A stretch of 64,000 nucleotides of DNA from Acidimicrobiia bacterium (lineage in GTDB: Bacteria > Acidobacteriota > Vicinamibacteria > Vicinamibacterales > UBA2999), in the NCBI GenBank assembly GCA_016871275.1, contig VFZG01000009.1:55858-119857 (forward strand). Direction: 5' to 3'. Positions 10,601 to 22,000 of this stretch are shown here, in pieces. Each line of letters starts with the position of its first letter. Position 1 is the first letter of the stretch. Made by a program: the position numbers and the translations under genes. The notes beneath the pieces are model-generated. The model ran no database searches, was not told where the DNA came from, and saw only the letters and a program-made list of their open reading frames with translations.

Positions 10601-13074
10601 GCGACCCTGGTCGTGGCGCCGGTGTGCGTGCCGGGCATCCGCGCCAACAATTCCAGCTGGCGCGACATCAACTCCATCTGCGCACGCACGATCTGCGCCA
10701 GTTCAGAGCTCGAACCGTCGATCAACGGCAGGACCGGACGCGCCACCGCCGGCATTCCGACGGGTGGCACCACCTGCGCCGTGGCCACCCCCGGCTCGAC
10801 CGAAGGCCGCGCGACCGGTCCGGCGGCTCTCACCTCTGGAGCAGGAGGAGCCGGCATCCGATCCGCGATGTAGTCGGCAAGTGCCGACACCGAGACGATC
10901 TCTTCGAAGAACTGGCGGATCTCCACCTTGACGCCGAACTGCTCGTCGAGGCGACGGGCGGCGTGGACGAGGATCAGCGAGTCGGCGCCCATCTCCAGGA
11001 ACGGCACGTCGAGCGGAACGTCGTCCGGGCGCTCCCGGAGCAGGTCGGCCACCAGCGCGATGACGCCGCCGCGAACGTCGTCACGATGTCGCTGTGACTG
11101 CTGCTGCGCGGTATCAGGGCCGGACGCGGTGGAATCGCTGGAACCAGCACTCATCGTCTCGTCTCTTTCCGTGATCCAGTAACGCTTGCGTTGGAAGCGA
11201 TAGGTCGGCAACTGCACGCGGGTCCGGTCGATGCCCGCATCCAGGGCCGCCCAGTCGACGTCGGCGCCGTGCGCGTAGGCGTCAGCCAGGTCGGCCATCA
11301 CCTTCGGCCAGTCGGGAGCATTCGCGCGCGCTTCATCCAACGCGCAACGGACGCTCCGCCTGACCACATCCGCCGGACGCGCCGGCGCGGTGGAGTCCGC
11401 CGGCATGCGGAACAGGCCAACCGCCTCGCGTCCCTCGCCGAGCGCGAGCAGCCCGTCGCGGAGGTCCGCGATGGTCACTCCGCAGATGGCCGCGCGAATC
11501 TTGAAATGATTCCGGCCGCGGTTCGCGGTGCTGCAAATATCGGCAAGGTCAGCATCGGCGCGGCGGGTCAACCACTCGCGATACGCCGCAGCCAGCTCGG
11601 TGAGCGCGCCAGGTGTCTTCGCCGACAGCGCGAGCACATGCACCGCGCGATCCGGTGCGGGTCGTGCGATCGAGGTGTGCGGTGCCTCCTCGAGAATCAC
11701 GTGCGCGTTGGAGCCGCTGACGCCGAAGGCGCTCAACGCCGCGAACCGGCGCTTGGTTCCCTGCCGCCAGTCGACCGACTCACGAACCGGCTGGAGATTG
11801 AGGCCGGTCCAGTCGATCTTCGGATTCGGCTGCTTGACGTGCAGTGTCTGCGGAATGCGCCCATGCCCCATCGCCAGGACGAGCTTGATCAAACCAACCA
11901 CGCCCGCGGCTGATTCGAGATGACCGATGTTCGACTTGACCGACCCGAGGAGCAGCGGCTGCGTGCGGCCGGCCGCCTGGCCAAGCACCGCGCCGAGCGC
12001 CCCGGCCTCGATTGGATCGCCCAGCGCGGTGCCCGTGCCGTGGGACTCCACGTAGTCGATCTCGCTGGCCACGACGCCGGCTGAGTCAAGCGTCCGGCGG
12101 ATCAGCAGCTGCTGCGCCACGCCGTTCGGCACGGTGAAGCCGCTGCTGGCGCCGTCCTGATTCACGGCGGTGCCGCGAATCACCGCCAGCACGCAATCGC
12201 CGGCCTGCTGCGCATCGGACAGCCGCTTCAACACGACCATGCCGCAGCCTTCACCGCGCACGTAGCCGTTGGCCGAGGCGTCAAACGTCTTGCATCGTCC
12301 GTCAGGCGCGGTCATTTGCGCCGCCGCGAGCGTGACGTGCGGCCACGCGGCCAGCATCAGGTTGACGCCGCCGGCCAGCGCCGCGTCGCACTCTCGGTTG
12401 CGCAGCGCTGAGCACGCTAGGTGGATAGCGGTCAGAGACGACGAGCACGCGGTGTCAACCGCCATGCTCGGCCCCTGGAGACCGAGGACATACGACACGC
12501 GGCCGGCGCAGGCGTTGAGCGCGGCGCCTGAACTGAAATACGGATCGTCGGGCAGGTGGTTCTGTTCGAGCTGCAGGCACGCATAGTCGGCGGATGTCAC
12601 GCCAACGAACACACCGGTCGGGGTGCCCTTCAGTGACGCCGGCGCAATGCCGGCGTGCTCGATCGCGGCCCACGCCATCTCCAGCAACACCCGCTGCTGC
12701 GGATCCATCGTGGCGGCTTCGCGCGCGGTGATGCCGAAGAACGAGGCGTCGAACATGTCGACACCGTCGATATAGCCGCCGTCGCGCGTATAGACCTTGC
12801 CGGGCACGCCCGGGTTTGGGTCATACAACGCGTTCACGTCCCAGCGGCTGCGCGGCACCTCGCGGATCGCGTCACGGCCTTCGTCCAGCAACTCCCAGAA
12901 CGCATCGGGGCCGTCGGCGCCAGGCACTCGGCAGCCCATACCGACAATGGCAATGGGCTCGGTGCGGCCCGCCTGGACGGCGTCGAGTTCCTGACGAAGC
13001 GTGCGAATGGCGAGGAACGCCTTCTGCAAGGGCGTCAGCTCACCGCCGTTGGGTCGTTCGGGTTTCTGGCTCAT
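4684..13074 (-). CDS. Hybrid PKS-NRPS: KS-(AT-less)-ACP-aminotransferase-LLM monooxygenase-C-A(Asn-like)-PCP
   Basis: 2796 residues. An N-terminal docking helix at 11-40 is followed by a KS at about 40-463 (Cys210, His345, His385). The AT is missing: the KS-AT linker runs through about 50 residues straight into the post-AT linker LPTYRFQRKRYW. ACP Ser699 follows. A class III GSA-type aminotransferase spans about 880-1300 (PLP Lys1142 in ATYGKIIGGG). A luciferase-like monooxygenase of the natural-product type spans about 1358-1705. A C domain at about 1712-2150 has HHLLTDG (His1845-1846). An A domain spans about 2165-2670 (YTSGSTG, A10 Lys2663). The PCP carries Ser2720. My reading of the pocket positions is D-A-T-K-V-G-E-V-G-K, close to the asparagine codes. 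KS-ACP-AMT-C-A(Asn)-PCP without AT is the layout of mycosubtilin/iturin MycA/ItuA; AMT followed by MO is that of microginin MicA. Expected output: a beta-amino, possibly hydroxylated, acyl-Asn thioester. The start overlaps the upstream stop (ATGA). Confidence 0.95.
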   Translation of the reverse strand: MSQKPERPNGGELTPLQKAFLAIRTLRQELDAVQAGRTEPIAIVGMGCRVPGADGPDAFWELLDEGRDAIREVPRSRWDVNALYDPNPGVPGKVYTRDGGYIDGVDMFDASFFGITAREAATMDPQQRVLLEMAWAAIEHAGIAPASLKGTPTGVFVGVTSADYACLQLEQNHLPDDPYFSSGAALNACAGRVSYVLGLQGPSMAVDTACSSSLTAIHLACSALRNRECDAALAGGVNLMLAAWPHVTLAAAQMTAPDGRCKTFDASANGYVRGEGCGMVVLKRLSDAQQAGDCVLAVIRGTAVNQDGASSGFTVPNGVAQQLLIRRTLDSAGVVASEIDYVESHGTGTALGDPIEAGALGAVLGQAAGRTQPLLLGSVKSNIGHLESAAGVVGLIKLVLAMGHGRIPQTLHVKQPNPKIDWTGLNLQPVRESVDWRQGTKRRFAALSAFGVSGSNAHVILEEAPHTSIARPAPDRAVHVLALSAKTPGALTELAAAYREWLTRRADADLADICSTANRGRNHFKIRAAICGVTIADLRDGLLALGEGREAVGLFRMPADSTAPARPADVVRRSVRCALDEARANAPDWPKVMADLADAYAHGADVDWAALDAGIDRTRVQLPTYRFQRKRYWITERDETMSAGSSDSTASGPDTAQQQSQRHRDDVRGGVIALVADLLRERPDDVPLDVPFLEMGADSLILVHAARRLDEQFGVKVEIRQFFEEIVSVSALADYIADRMPAPPAPEVRAAGPVARPSVEPGVATAQVVPPVGMPAVARPVLPLIDGSSSELAQIVRAQMELMSRQLELLARMPGTHTGATTRVAAATAVEGQVAVKPQPSRSSPLNDLRQGISVKPSGLNEQQQRSLDSFITRFAKRTQRSKALADAARAHLADSRATVGFRFSTKEILYPITGSEALGSWLRDVDGNHYVDLTMGFGALLFGSKPDFACQAIADELNRGIQLGMRSDLMEEVSRLFCELTGKQRVVFTNSGTEAVMTALRLVRAATGRTKVVMFEGSYHGHSDGTLAQRSINPAMLEAEPVAPGIPAGVAKDVVVLEYGTPQSLETIRSIAHEIAAVFVEPVQSRRPDFQPIEFLRELRALTAASGTALVFDEMITGFRAHPAGCQGLFGIEADLATYGKIIGGGMPIGAVAGQAKFLDGIDGGTWQYGDQSYPAASRTYFGGTFCQHPLAMAASLAVLRHLKAQGPALQERLNERTAAFAATLNEFFVSEQLSIRVSHFSSIFRFEFSGNLELFFYHLLDKGVYIWEWRNCFLSTAHTDEDLARVVQAVKDTIADLRAEGLLPPRDGAAAPPAPPAAPAPAKADASGFWDRGKSKLGQKESNVVRSRVAEPRISTRPLQFSLSYFGSYQAAYSPEKYALLIEGARFADAEGFEALWVPERHFHDFGGLSPNPSVLAAALARETTRIGLRAGSVVAPLHHPMRVAEEWSLVDNLAGGRVGVAFASGWHPNDFVFAPQNYGRQREITFETIETVRKIWRGEPVTLRNGSGTAVPVTLHPLPRQPELPCWLTIVNNAETYRKAGELGVGVLTNLMGQTVDELAGNVALYRETLAAHGHDPEAGTVTVLLHTYVRDDAEQAVREARRPLCDYLLSSMTLFKQLAKSQGMAVDLDGLSAADREFIVQTAYDKYVGSSALIGSPDTVRPIIERLRAAGVDEIACFVDFGVPMALALGGLTSLNGVRKEWSVAPSQTYSYPMSEAQQQLWLLAKMSDDGARAYNDPAVLTIDGELDRDAFTQALTQVVARHESLRTTVDPRADRLVVHPPSAVAPNYLDVSASATPDQDVLVHLEGLNRTLFDFVNGPVFSATLLKVAEGRHVLVLSSHHLLTDGLSMVNVIGEINALYAAQRGGAPAHLPAPMQYRDFIRWHEAQSATAAMQAHEAYWLAQLKGQPAPGDIPADRPRPAVRTFNGSVRRRTIEASLMARATKLAGSRGFTPFMLLLGVYQLLLHRLSGQETIVVGCPSAGRAPERSDTLVGYCAHLLPMVSTIPGAGRLTALEHLRQTRGTLLDAFQHQDYPFARLLNALHLKRDISRAPLVSAVFNLERPLFPSVAGGLRMSPFPRHGTFARMDLTLTANVYETGVVLECDYRTDLFEAATIDRFLQHYETLLQGVVDHPDTDVHALPLLDARSMRTQLVDWNAGAAQTIDRCAHQLCESLAQQRPDSVAVVERGPAGRRLTFRELNARANQLARFLRQSGVGPEQRVAVYLRRSTDLLVALLGSMKAGAAYVPIDPSYPAGRIEHIIGDAGVSMLLTHEDLLASLPTPPGAVCCLDRDRDLLDREATDNLPIAISLESPAYVIYTSGSTGRPKGVVVPHRGLTNYLLWAAQAYEADGGTPVLGSVGFDATITSLFVPLVVGGCAELLPEGEELPALANALTGKAGYRFIKITPAHLDAVNRLLPDGPHAGAVRRVVLGGEAIAPQALVNWTRHDSVRIVNEYGPTEAVVGCCTFEFGALSGDTVPIGRPIGGAQLYVLDDHLEPAPIGVAGELYIGGEGVARGYFNRADLTAAAFVPDPFAERGGRGRAGDRLYRTGDRARYRADGQLEYLGRIDGQIKLRGYRIELPEIEHVLLQQPGVREAAVLLRNDDPANPRLVAYLRAEESALLSISRLREDLRRTLPEYMVPAAFIRVDTMPLTTNGKIDRAALPAPDRERPEQAAEFVAPRGPIEDALAGIWKQVLNLNQVGAHDNFFDLGGTSLLALDAFRQIETLAGGTCRVLDLFQYPTIRALAAHIGGGEAAAPAAGDDIRQRAQRQKSSARRQANRRAREASQQV
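11284..11442 (-). other. Site of the missing AT in the AMT-containing PKS module
   Basis: In residues about 545-597 of the 2796-residue protein an AT domain of roughly 300 residues would be expected. The KS-AT linker (LALSAKTPGA) and the post-AT linker (YRFQRKRYW) are both recognisable. Between them is only a short Arg/Ala/Asp-rich stretch with no GHSxG. Confidence 0.85.
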
Positions 13075-16000
13075 TCGAGGTTCAACGCCTTCATTTCCTC
13101 GTCGATCAGTGCCGCCACCTGCTCATCCGACAGGTCCTGGATGTCGCGATCGTGCACCGCGGCGCGCGTCTCGGGACGCGCCGCCGCTGCCAGCGCCGGC
13201 TCCGAACACACCTCCTCGACCAGGTGTTCGACCAGCGTGGTCACGGTCGGATAGTCGAAGCACAGCGATGCGGGATACACGCGGCCCAGCAACTGCTGAA
13301 TGCGATCCTTGATCTGCACCGACATCAGCGAATCGACGCCAAGATCGAAGAAGCCGCGATCGCGGTCGATGATCTGATCGCTGCTCAAGCGCAACACGTC
13401 TGCCACCAACGCGGCGATCAGCCCCGACAGCCGCTCGACACGGTCGACCGGCGCCAGGGCCTGGAGCTTGCTGACCAACGCCGACGCGGCGCTCGACATC
13501 GCCGCGCTGTCCTGGACGCCAACCTGCGCGAACAGCGGCTGTCGGCTGTGCACCTGGTAGAGGTCCTTGAGCCGTGTCCAATCGACATCGGCCACCACGA
13601 CGCGGCTGTCAGCAGACGCCAGCAGCTGCCCCGCCGTCGCGATCGCCGCGTCCGGCTCCATCAGGCGCAACCCGCCTTGGGTGACGCGGCGACCGCCGTC
13701 GCGCATCGACATGCCGGCACCGCCCCACGGGCCCCAATTGATCGACAACCCTGGCAGTCCGCGCCTGCGACGCAGATCGACCAGGCCATCGAGGAAGGCG
13801 TTTGCAGCGGCGTAGTGCGCCTGATGGGCACTGCCCCAGACCGCCGTCACGGAGGAACAGGTGACGAAGAAATCGAGGGCCATGTCCCTGGTGAGGCGAT
13901 GCAAATGCACCGCGCCAAGGGCTTTTGGCGCCAGCGTGGTGCGAATCCGCTCGTCATCGAGCTCCAGCACCGGTCGCTGGTCGTTCACACCAGCCGCATG
14001 GACAATGCCGCGGAGCGTCAAGGAGTTGGCCGACAACGTCGCCAGCGCATCGACCAGGGCGGCCTCGTCGGCGACGTCGCCCTGGACGACGAACACGCGG
14101 CTGCCGTTGTGTTCGAGCCGTCGCAGCGTCTCCAGCGCCTCCGCCGAAGGCGCCGTGCGGCCCATCAGCACCAGGCCACCCGCGCGTCGATCCGCGAGAT
14201 AGCGTGCGGCTTCGAGACCCACGGCGCCCAGGCCGCCGGTGATCAGGTACGCGCCGTCGCGTGGCAGCTCCGGCAAGGTCACGTCGGCCGGCCGATACGT
14301 CTCGAGCCGGCTGACGTAACGCGAACTGCTCCGCAACGCGACGCAGTCTTCGCCACGAGCATCGAGCAGCTCATTCACGACCGCCTGCGCATCGCCCGCG
14401 CCCTCGAGCGCATCCAGATCGATCAGTCCGCCCTTGAGCTGCGGATGTTCGAGGAAGATGCAGCGACCCATGCCCAGCAGCGAGGCGGCCGACGGTGAGG
14501 TCACGCCCGAGCCGGCGGTCGTGGCGCCACGCGTGGCAATCCACAACCGCGGCGCCTGCGCGCGTGCGGCCAGCGCCCGCACCAGCCCGGCAAGCCTGGT
14601 GACACCACCATCGTCAATCGACGCAGGTGCCGCATCGACATCGAGCGGCGCTTGCCAGAGGTGCAGCACGCCCTCGATGGCGCCAGCCGCTGCGATGTCG
14701 CGCTGATACGTGTCTACCGTTACGTAGCAGGCGCGGCGTCCGGATGCTTCGAGCGCGCGCGTCAACGCGGGCCATGACTGATCGGCGCAGACGACCCAGA
14801 GCCCGGACGCGATTGAGCGGTCCTGCCGATCGACACGCTGTTCCTGCCACACCGCGCGATAGCACAGGTCGTTCGAATTGAACCAGTGGCGCTGCCGCTG
14901 GAACGGGTAATTCGGCAAGCCGGCGAACCGCTCGAACGCCGTGCCGAAATGCGCCGTCCAGTCAACCGCTGCGCCTTGGAGGAAGGCGCGGCCCAGCGCG
15001 GCCAGGTCCGCGCCGGCGCGCACGGCGGGCGCCGAGCCCTCGCGCGCCTTGCCGGTGGTCATCGACGGCGGCAGCACACGGCCGGCCGCGAAGGCCGCCA
15101 GCGCGTCGCGCACGCCATCGACGGTGGAGTCGAGCACGAACAGGCGATGCTCGAACCGCTCGCGGAACATGGCGGTCGTCGCGCAGATGTCCGCGAGCCT
15201 CTCGGGCCGGGCCTCGATCAGCGCGGCGTAGCGTGACGCCAGTTCCTGGAGGGCCGGCTCCGTCTGGGCGGACAGCGCCAGGCCGAACTCCCGGTCCGCT
15301 CCCGACTGCGCACGTGCGGTCTGCCCCGCTCGAGGAGCCTCTTCCATCACCACGTGCGCGTTGGTGCCGCTGAAACTGAAGGAGCTGATTCCGGCCATGC
15401 GCCGCGGCGCCGACCACTCCATTCGCTCGGTGGCCACCTTGATCGGCATCGCGTCCCAGTCAATGTGCGGGTTGGGACGCTCGCAGTGCAGGCTCGGCAG
15501 CAGCTCGCGGTGCTGGAGGCTCAGCACCGTCTTGATCAGGCTGGCAACGCCGGCCGCCGACTCGAGATGGCCGACGTTGCTCTTGACCGATCCGATCCAC
15601 AGCGGCGCGTGCGGGTCGCGTGCACCGAACACCGCCTGGAGCGCGTTGACCTCGATCGGATCGCCAAGCGCGGTGCCCGTGCCGTGCGCTTCGACGAATG
15701 AGACATCATCGGCGCCAACGCCGGCCATCGCCAGCGCGCGCCGAATGACGTCCGACTGCGACGGACCGTTCGGAACGGTCAGGCCACCCGACTGTCCATC
15801 CTGATTGATGGCGGAGCCGCGAATCACCGCCAGGATCGGATCGCCATCGGCCCGCGCCTTCGAGAGCCGCTTGAGCACGACCATGCCGCAGCCTTCGGAG
15901 CGCACGTAGCCATCGGCGCGAGCATCGAATGCCTTGCAGCGGCCATCCGGGGCCAGCATGTGCGCCTTCGAGAAGTTGACCGACATCTCGGGCAGCAACA

Positions 16001-19000
16001 GGTGGTTGACGCCGCCCGCCAACGCCATCTCGCTCTCTCCCGTGCGCAGGCTCTGGCAGGCGGCGTGGACCGCCACCAGCGCTGACGAACACGCGGTGTC
16101 CATCGAAATGCAGGGACCTGTGAAGCCGAAGAAGTACGACAGCCGGCCCGAAGCCGCACTGTGCGCGTTGCCGGTACCAAGGTAGGCGTCAATGCGCTGC
16201 GGCGCGCTCTGCGTGATCAACCGGTAGTAGTCGTTGCCGGTGATGCCGACGAACACGCCGGTGTTGCTGCCGGCCAGTTGGCTCGGCACCAGGCCGGCGT
16301 TCTCCATGGCCTCCCAGCTGACTTCGAGCAACATGCGGTGCTGCGGATCAACGCTCTTTGCTTCTCGCGGCGCAATCTCGAAGAAGGCCGGATCGAACTG
16401 CTCGCAGCCGGCCACGAATCCACCGTGCCGGCAATTGATCTTGCCGGGCGTGTCGGGATTCGCGTCGTACCACGCGTCGGCGTCCCATCGATCGCGCGGC
16501 ACTTCGCTGATCGCATCGCGGCCGTCACGCAACAGCTCGAGGAACTGCTCGGGCGTATCCGCGCCGCCCGGGAACCGGCAGCCCATTCCGATCACTGCGA
16601 TCGGCTCGCTCAACGCCGCCTCGACCGTCGGGGTCATGCGCGCCGTCGCGCGCGACTGGTCGGGCAGCAGGTCGGGCAGCAGACCCGCCAGGTAGTCGGC
16701 TAACGCCGGCACCGTCGGGCAGTCGAACGCGATCGTCGCCGGCAGCGACTGACCCATGTCATCCCGCAGCCGGTTCCGGAGTTCAATGGCCGTCAGCGAG
16801 TCCATCCCCATCTGGAAGAAGTTGCGGGTGACCGGCACCTCGTCGGGCGCTCCGAGTCGAAGCACCGCAGCCACTTCCGAGGCCACGTACTGCCGCAGCC
16901 ACGACTGCATCTCGTCCGCCGATTGCCCATCGAGCGCTTCGACGATGCGTGGGCGCGAACCCGTGCGGTTGGCGGCCTGCGACGCGAACGCCGCGAACGC
17001 CGGAGACGAGCGGCCTCTGCTCTCGAAGAACGTGCGCCAGTCGATCGGCACGACGCCGATTTGCGCGCGGCCGCTCATCAGCGCGCGCTCCAGGCCTTCG
17101 GCCGCCTGCTCCGGCGTCAACGAGCCAATGCCCCGGCTCGCGAGCATCCGGTCGGCACCCACCCGAGCCGCGTGGCCAACCGACGACCATCCGGCCCAGT
17201 TGATGCTGACGGCGGGCAGCCCCTCCGCACGACGCGCCCACGCGAGCGCATCGAGAAACGCGTTCGCACCCACGTAACTCGCCTGTCCGGTCGAACCCAG
17301 CAGCGAGGCTGCCGACGAATACGCGATGAAGCAATCGAGAGGCAGGTGACGTGAGTGCTGGTGCAGATGCCACGCACCAGCCACCTTGGGCGCCAGCACT
17401 GCCGACAGCCGCTCCTCCGTCAACTCCATCACCGTCCCGTCGTCAAACACGCCGGCGGCGTGGATGATTCCGCCCAGCGCCGGCAGGGACGCACCGAACT
17501 CCGTGAACAGCGCCGCGACGTGGTTCTGGTCGGTGACGTCCACCTGACGAATCGCGACGCCGACGCCGTCGGACTGCAGTTGGGCGACCTCAGGCGCGAC
17601 GCGTCCGTCCGGCACGTGTCGCGAAACCAACGTGACATGACGAGCGCCACGGTCGGCCAGCCAGTGAGCCGCGTGACGGCCAAGATCGCCGAGCCCACCG
17701 GTAACAAGGTACGTCACGTCAGGCCGGCATTCGAACGCGCCGCCCGGAGCGTCGGCATCGCGAGCGATTCGTGCGGCATAGCGAAGACCATTGCGATACG
17801 CAAGGTGCTCCTCGCCATCCGCGCGACGCAATTCATCGAGCACGGCCGCCGCATCCTGGCCGGACACCGTGGCCGGTAGATCGATGGATCGGAGCTGCAG
17901 CTCCGGATGTTCGAGCGCGATGCTTCGCGCCATGCCCAGCATGGCGGCAGCGGCAATGCCCGGCACCGGCTCACCCGCCAGGGAATAGGCACCGCGCGTG
18001 ACGATGGCGAGGCGTCCACCTGCGCCGACCACGCGCTTGGCGCGCTCGAGCAGCGTCTTGCTCAACATGAGCGCGGCTTCAGGCACGCTGTCGTTCGTGC
18101 CAGCCGACATGACGCTGCACGAGACACCTTCGGCCGTCAGCCGATCGGCGACGTCGGGGGCATTGAACACCAGCGCGTACTCGCCTGCAGCATCGGTCGG
18201 CTGAACTCCCGCCGACGACCTGGCCACCATCAGCGCCTGATGCACCGGCCCGCAGCGGAACGACTCGACGCTGTCGAAACCCGCCGCCGCCAGCACGCCG
18301 CTCCATGCCTCCGGCCCAATCAGCGGATGCTTCGCCCGTACGGCCGTGTCGGTGAAGCTCCACCACGGCGGTGTCATGCCGAAGACGAGATCCACCCATG
18401 CCTGCGGCTGCGTGCCTTCGATCACGAACATCAACCCGCCCGGCGCCAGCAGGCGGCGCAGGCTCGCTGCGCTCCGACCCAGATCCTGCGTCGCGTGCAG
18501 GATGTTCGGCGCGATCACGATGTCGTAGCCGCCGGCGACGAAGCCCTGCTCGACGGGATCACGCTCGAGGTCGAGGTGATGGAACGACACGAACGGGAAC
18601 GCCGCCAGCTGGTCACGGATGCGCTGCGTCGCGGCCGCAGCCACATCGGTGAACATCGCCTTCGACACATCCGCGAGGTGATACTCGGTGCGAGCCGGAT
18701 CGAGGCCGGGAACCAGCGCCGCGATCGTTCCGTCCATGCCGGCGCCGACTTCGAGGATCCGCACGCCTCGGCTCGCCGGCACGGCCGCCAATGCTTCGCC
18801 CAACGCCGACGCCATGACGCGATGCAGGACCTGCGAGCCGCGCGCGTCCCGGAACAATGACGCCGCCGTCACCGCCTGATCGCTGGGGAACAACAGTTCG
18901 GTGATTGGCTCCCGCCGGCCCCTCCATACGTCAGCCAGTGCCCGGCCACAACGATCGGCGAGCTGCAACTCCGGGACGATCTCGGGATACCTCGCCTGGA

Positions 19001-22000
19001 GGGACGCGTTCTCGCGGCTGGTGTCGCGATCATCGACGCGCGTCTGCACTCGCCACGCATCGCCGTCACGGGCGAGCCACCCATCGGCTTCAAGAATCTC
19101 GAGCAGGCGATCGACCAGCGGTCGGTGCCGTGCGAGCGCACCGATGCCGCTGGCGCTGAAGCGATCGCCCTGCTGCAGTGCGATTCCCAGCGCACGCAGC
19201 GCGGCCACGATATAGCCGGGCGTCAGCGCATTCAGCGCCGCCAGCCCCTCACCGCACGCCTCGAGACCCAGCGCCCGGCCGGCGTCGTGCAGCTGGCTGC
19301 GCAGCGCCGGCGCCAGCGATGACGGTGTCGGCAGATGTGACGCCCCTGACGCCGGATCAAACAGGCTGCTCCGCGACCACGAGGCTTGATACAGGCAACC
19401 ATCGAGATCGAACGCGTGCTCGCTCAGCTCACTGCGAGCCGCCTGCCGTGCCGAGAGTCCCTCAACGGTCGCGATGGTCTCGCCGCCATCGGTCAGCAGG
19501 CGGAGATTCGCGGACAGCTCGGCGCCGGACGCCGAGACAATCTCCGCATGGCACCAGAGACTCTCGCCAGGCGCCCTGGAGACCTGCAGGCGCCGGATGC
19601 TCACCGGCAGCCAGATGCTCTTTGAATCCTTCGGGGCCGGCAGCAGCGACAGTACCGCCTGAAAGCACGCATCGAGGGTGCACGTGTCGATCGCCAGCGG
19701 CTTCGTCACGTCAGCGGCTCGCTCAGAACGGCGAATGCGCGCGAGCGCTGAACCATCCTTCGTCCAGAGCTCGTCGATCAGCCGGAAGGCCGGGCCGTAG
19801 TTGAAGCCCCGGCGGCGGCAGCGCGCATAGAACTCGCCGGACGACATCGACGCACAGCCGCGCCGCAGCGCCGCGATGTCTACGACCGCGCCGCTCGGTG
19901 CCGGCCTGCCGGCACGGCCGCTGGCATACGCCACCCACGAGTCGACAGCGACGCGCGAGGCGCGGCCGCGAATCTCGAAGTGGCCGATCCCATTCTCGGG
20001 AGCGACCACCCGCGCCAGCGTGGGCGCGTCGCCGGCGACCGGCATCGCCCGGTGGATGCGGAACTCGTCGACCACTCCGGCCTCGCACACGGATGACAAC
20101 GCGATCTCCAGGTACGCGGCGGCCGGCACCATCACGTCGCCGAAGACGCGATGGCCGGCGATGAATCCATCCGCCGTGAACTGACGATCGCGGGCAGTGA
20201 CCGCCTGGGCGGCGCGCGATTCAGAGGGCGAAAACCAGTGGCGCTTGCGCTCGAACGGGTAGGTCGGCAGATCGATCCTGGCGTGGACGCGACCTTTGTA
20301 GTAGCCCGGCCAGTTCACCGTGACACCTTGCTCGTAGAGCGTGCCAAGCGTTTCGAGCATCTGGCGCTCGTCGTCACGCGCCCGGCGCAGGCTCGGCAGG
20401 CAGAGCCGGTGGCGTCCGCCGGCATCGGCGCCGGCGAGACCGGACAGAATCGGCTGCGGGCCGATCTCGATCAGCGTGGTGCACGCCAGGCCATCCAGCG
20501 TCTGCAGCGCGTCGTGAAACAGCACCGGGCGCCGAATGTGACGAACCCAGAACTCGGGATCGCAGACGTCGGTGGATGCCACGCGGCCGGTCAACGCGGA
20601 CACCAACGTGATGTGCGGCTCGTCGAACGCGGCGGCACGCGCCGCGCGACGGAACGGCTCGAGCGTCGGGTCGGTCAGCGGCGAATGGAAGGCGTGCGAG
20701 ACATTGAGCGCCCTGGTGCGCACCCCCTGCGCCTGCAACGCGTGGTCGATCGTGGTGAGCGCAGCCAGCGCGCCGGCGATCACGATCTGCTCGGCACCGT
20801 TCACCGCGGCGATCGACACCGCATCGGCGTGGGCCGCGATCGCCGCCTCAACCGCGTGGCGCCTCGCGAACACCGACAGCATGCCGCCGCCGGCCGGCAG
20901 CCGGGACAACAGCCGGGCGCGCTCGGCGATCAGCCGCAACCCGTCTTCCGGGCTGAACACTCCGGCCACGGCCGCGGCCACGTATTCGCCCACGCTGTGA
21001 CCGGTGACGGCGTCAGGCTCGACGCCCCATGAGCGCCACAGTTCGGCGAGCGCGTATTCAATGATGAACAGCGCCGGTTGCGTGTAGGCGGTGTTGTCGA
21101 GCGGCGATGCCCCGTCCTGCAAAGCCTGCTCGGGATAAAGCACCGGCAGCAGCGACACGCCGAACTCGCGATCGAGACGCGTGCACAACCGCTGGACGGT
21201 GTCGCGGAACACCGGCTCTGATTCGTAGAGCCCCCGCCCCATGTTCGGGTACTGCGAGCCCTGTCCCGTGAACAGGAACGCGATCTTCTGCGGCTGGCCT
21301 GCCGCTGCCAGCGGCGCACCGGCGGCGCACGCCGCCAATGACCGGCGGAGAGCGGCCACCGACGGCTCGACGAGCAAGCGCCGGCACTCGAAGTGGCTGC
21401 GCGAGAGCGCCGCGGTGGCGCATAGGTCCGCCAGCCGGTCATCGGTGGTCGTCGCCAGCCGTTGCTCGTACCGCCGGGCTATCTCCCGCAGCGCAGACTC
21501 GGTCCGCGCCGACAGCGCGAGGCCGTGCCACGTGCGAGCCGGCCGCGCCGGCCGGCGCGGCTCAGGCGCTGACGGCGTGAACTCTTCGACCAGCACGTGC
21601 GCGTTCGTGCCGCTGAAGCTGAACGAGCTGACGCCCGCCACGCGGCTGCCGTGCTCCACGGTCCACGGTGTCTGCTCGCTGACGACTCGCAGCGGCAGGC
21701 GGTCCCACGCGATGTGGGGGTTGGGCTGCGTGAAGTGCAGCGTCTTCGGCAACTCGCCGCGCTGCAGGCACAGCACCGCCTTGATCAGGCTGGCCACGCC
21801 GGCCGCCGATTCGAGATGACCGATGTTGCTCTTGACCGAGCTGACCCACAGCGGATGGTTGCGGCCGCGATCGCCAAACACGCCACCGAGCGCATCCGCC
21901 TCGATCGGATCGCCGAGCGCCGTGCCGGTGCCGTGCGCTTCGATGAAGCTCACGTGCGATGGGTCGAGACCCGCGCTCTTCAACGCATCGCGAATCACCA

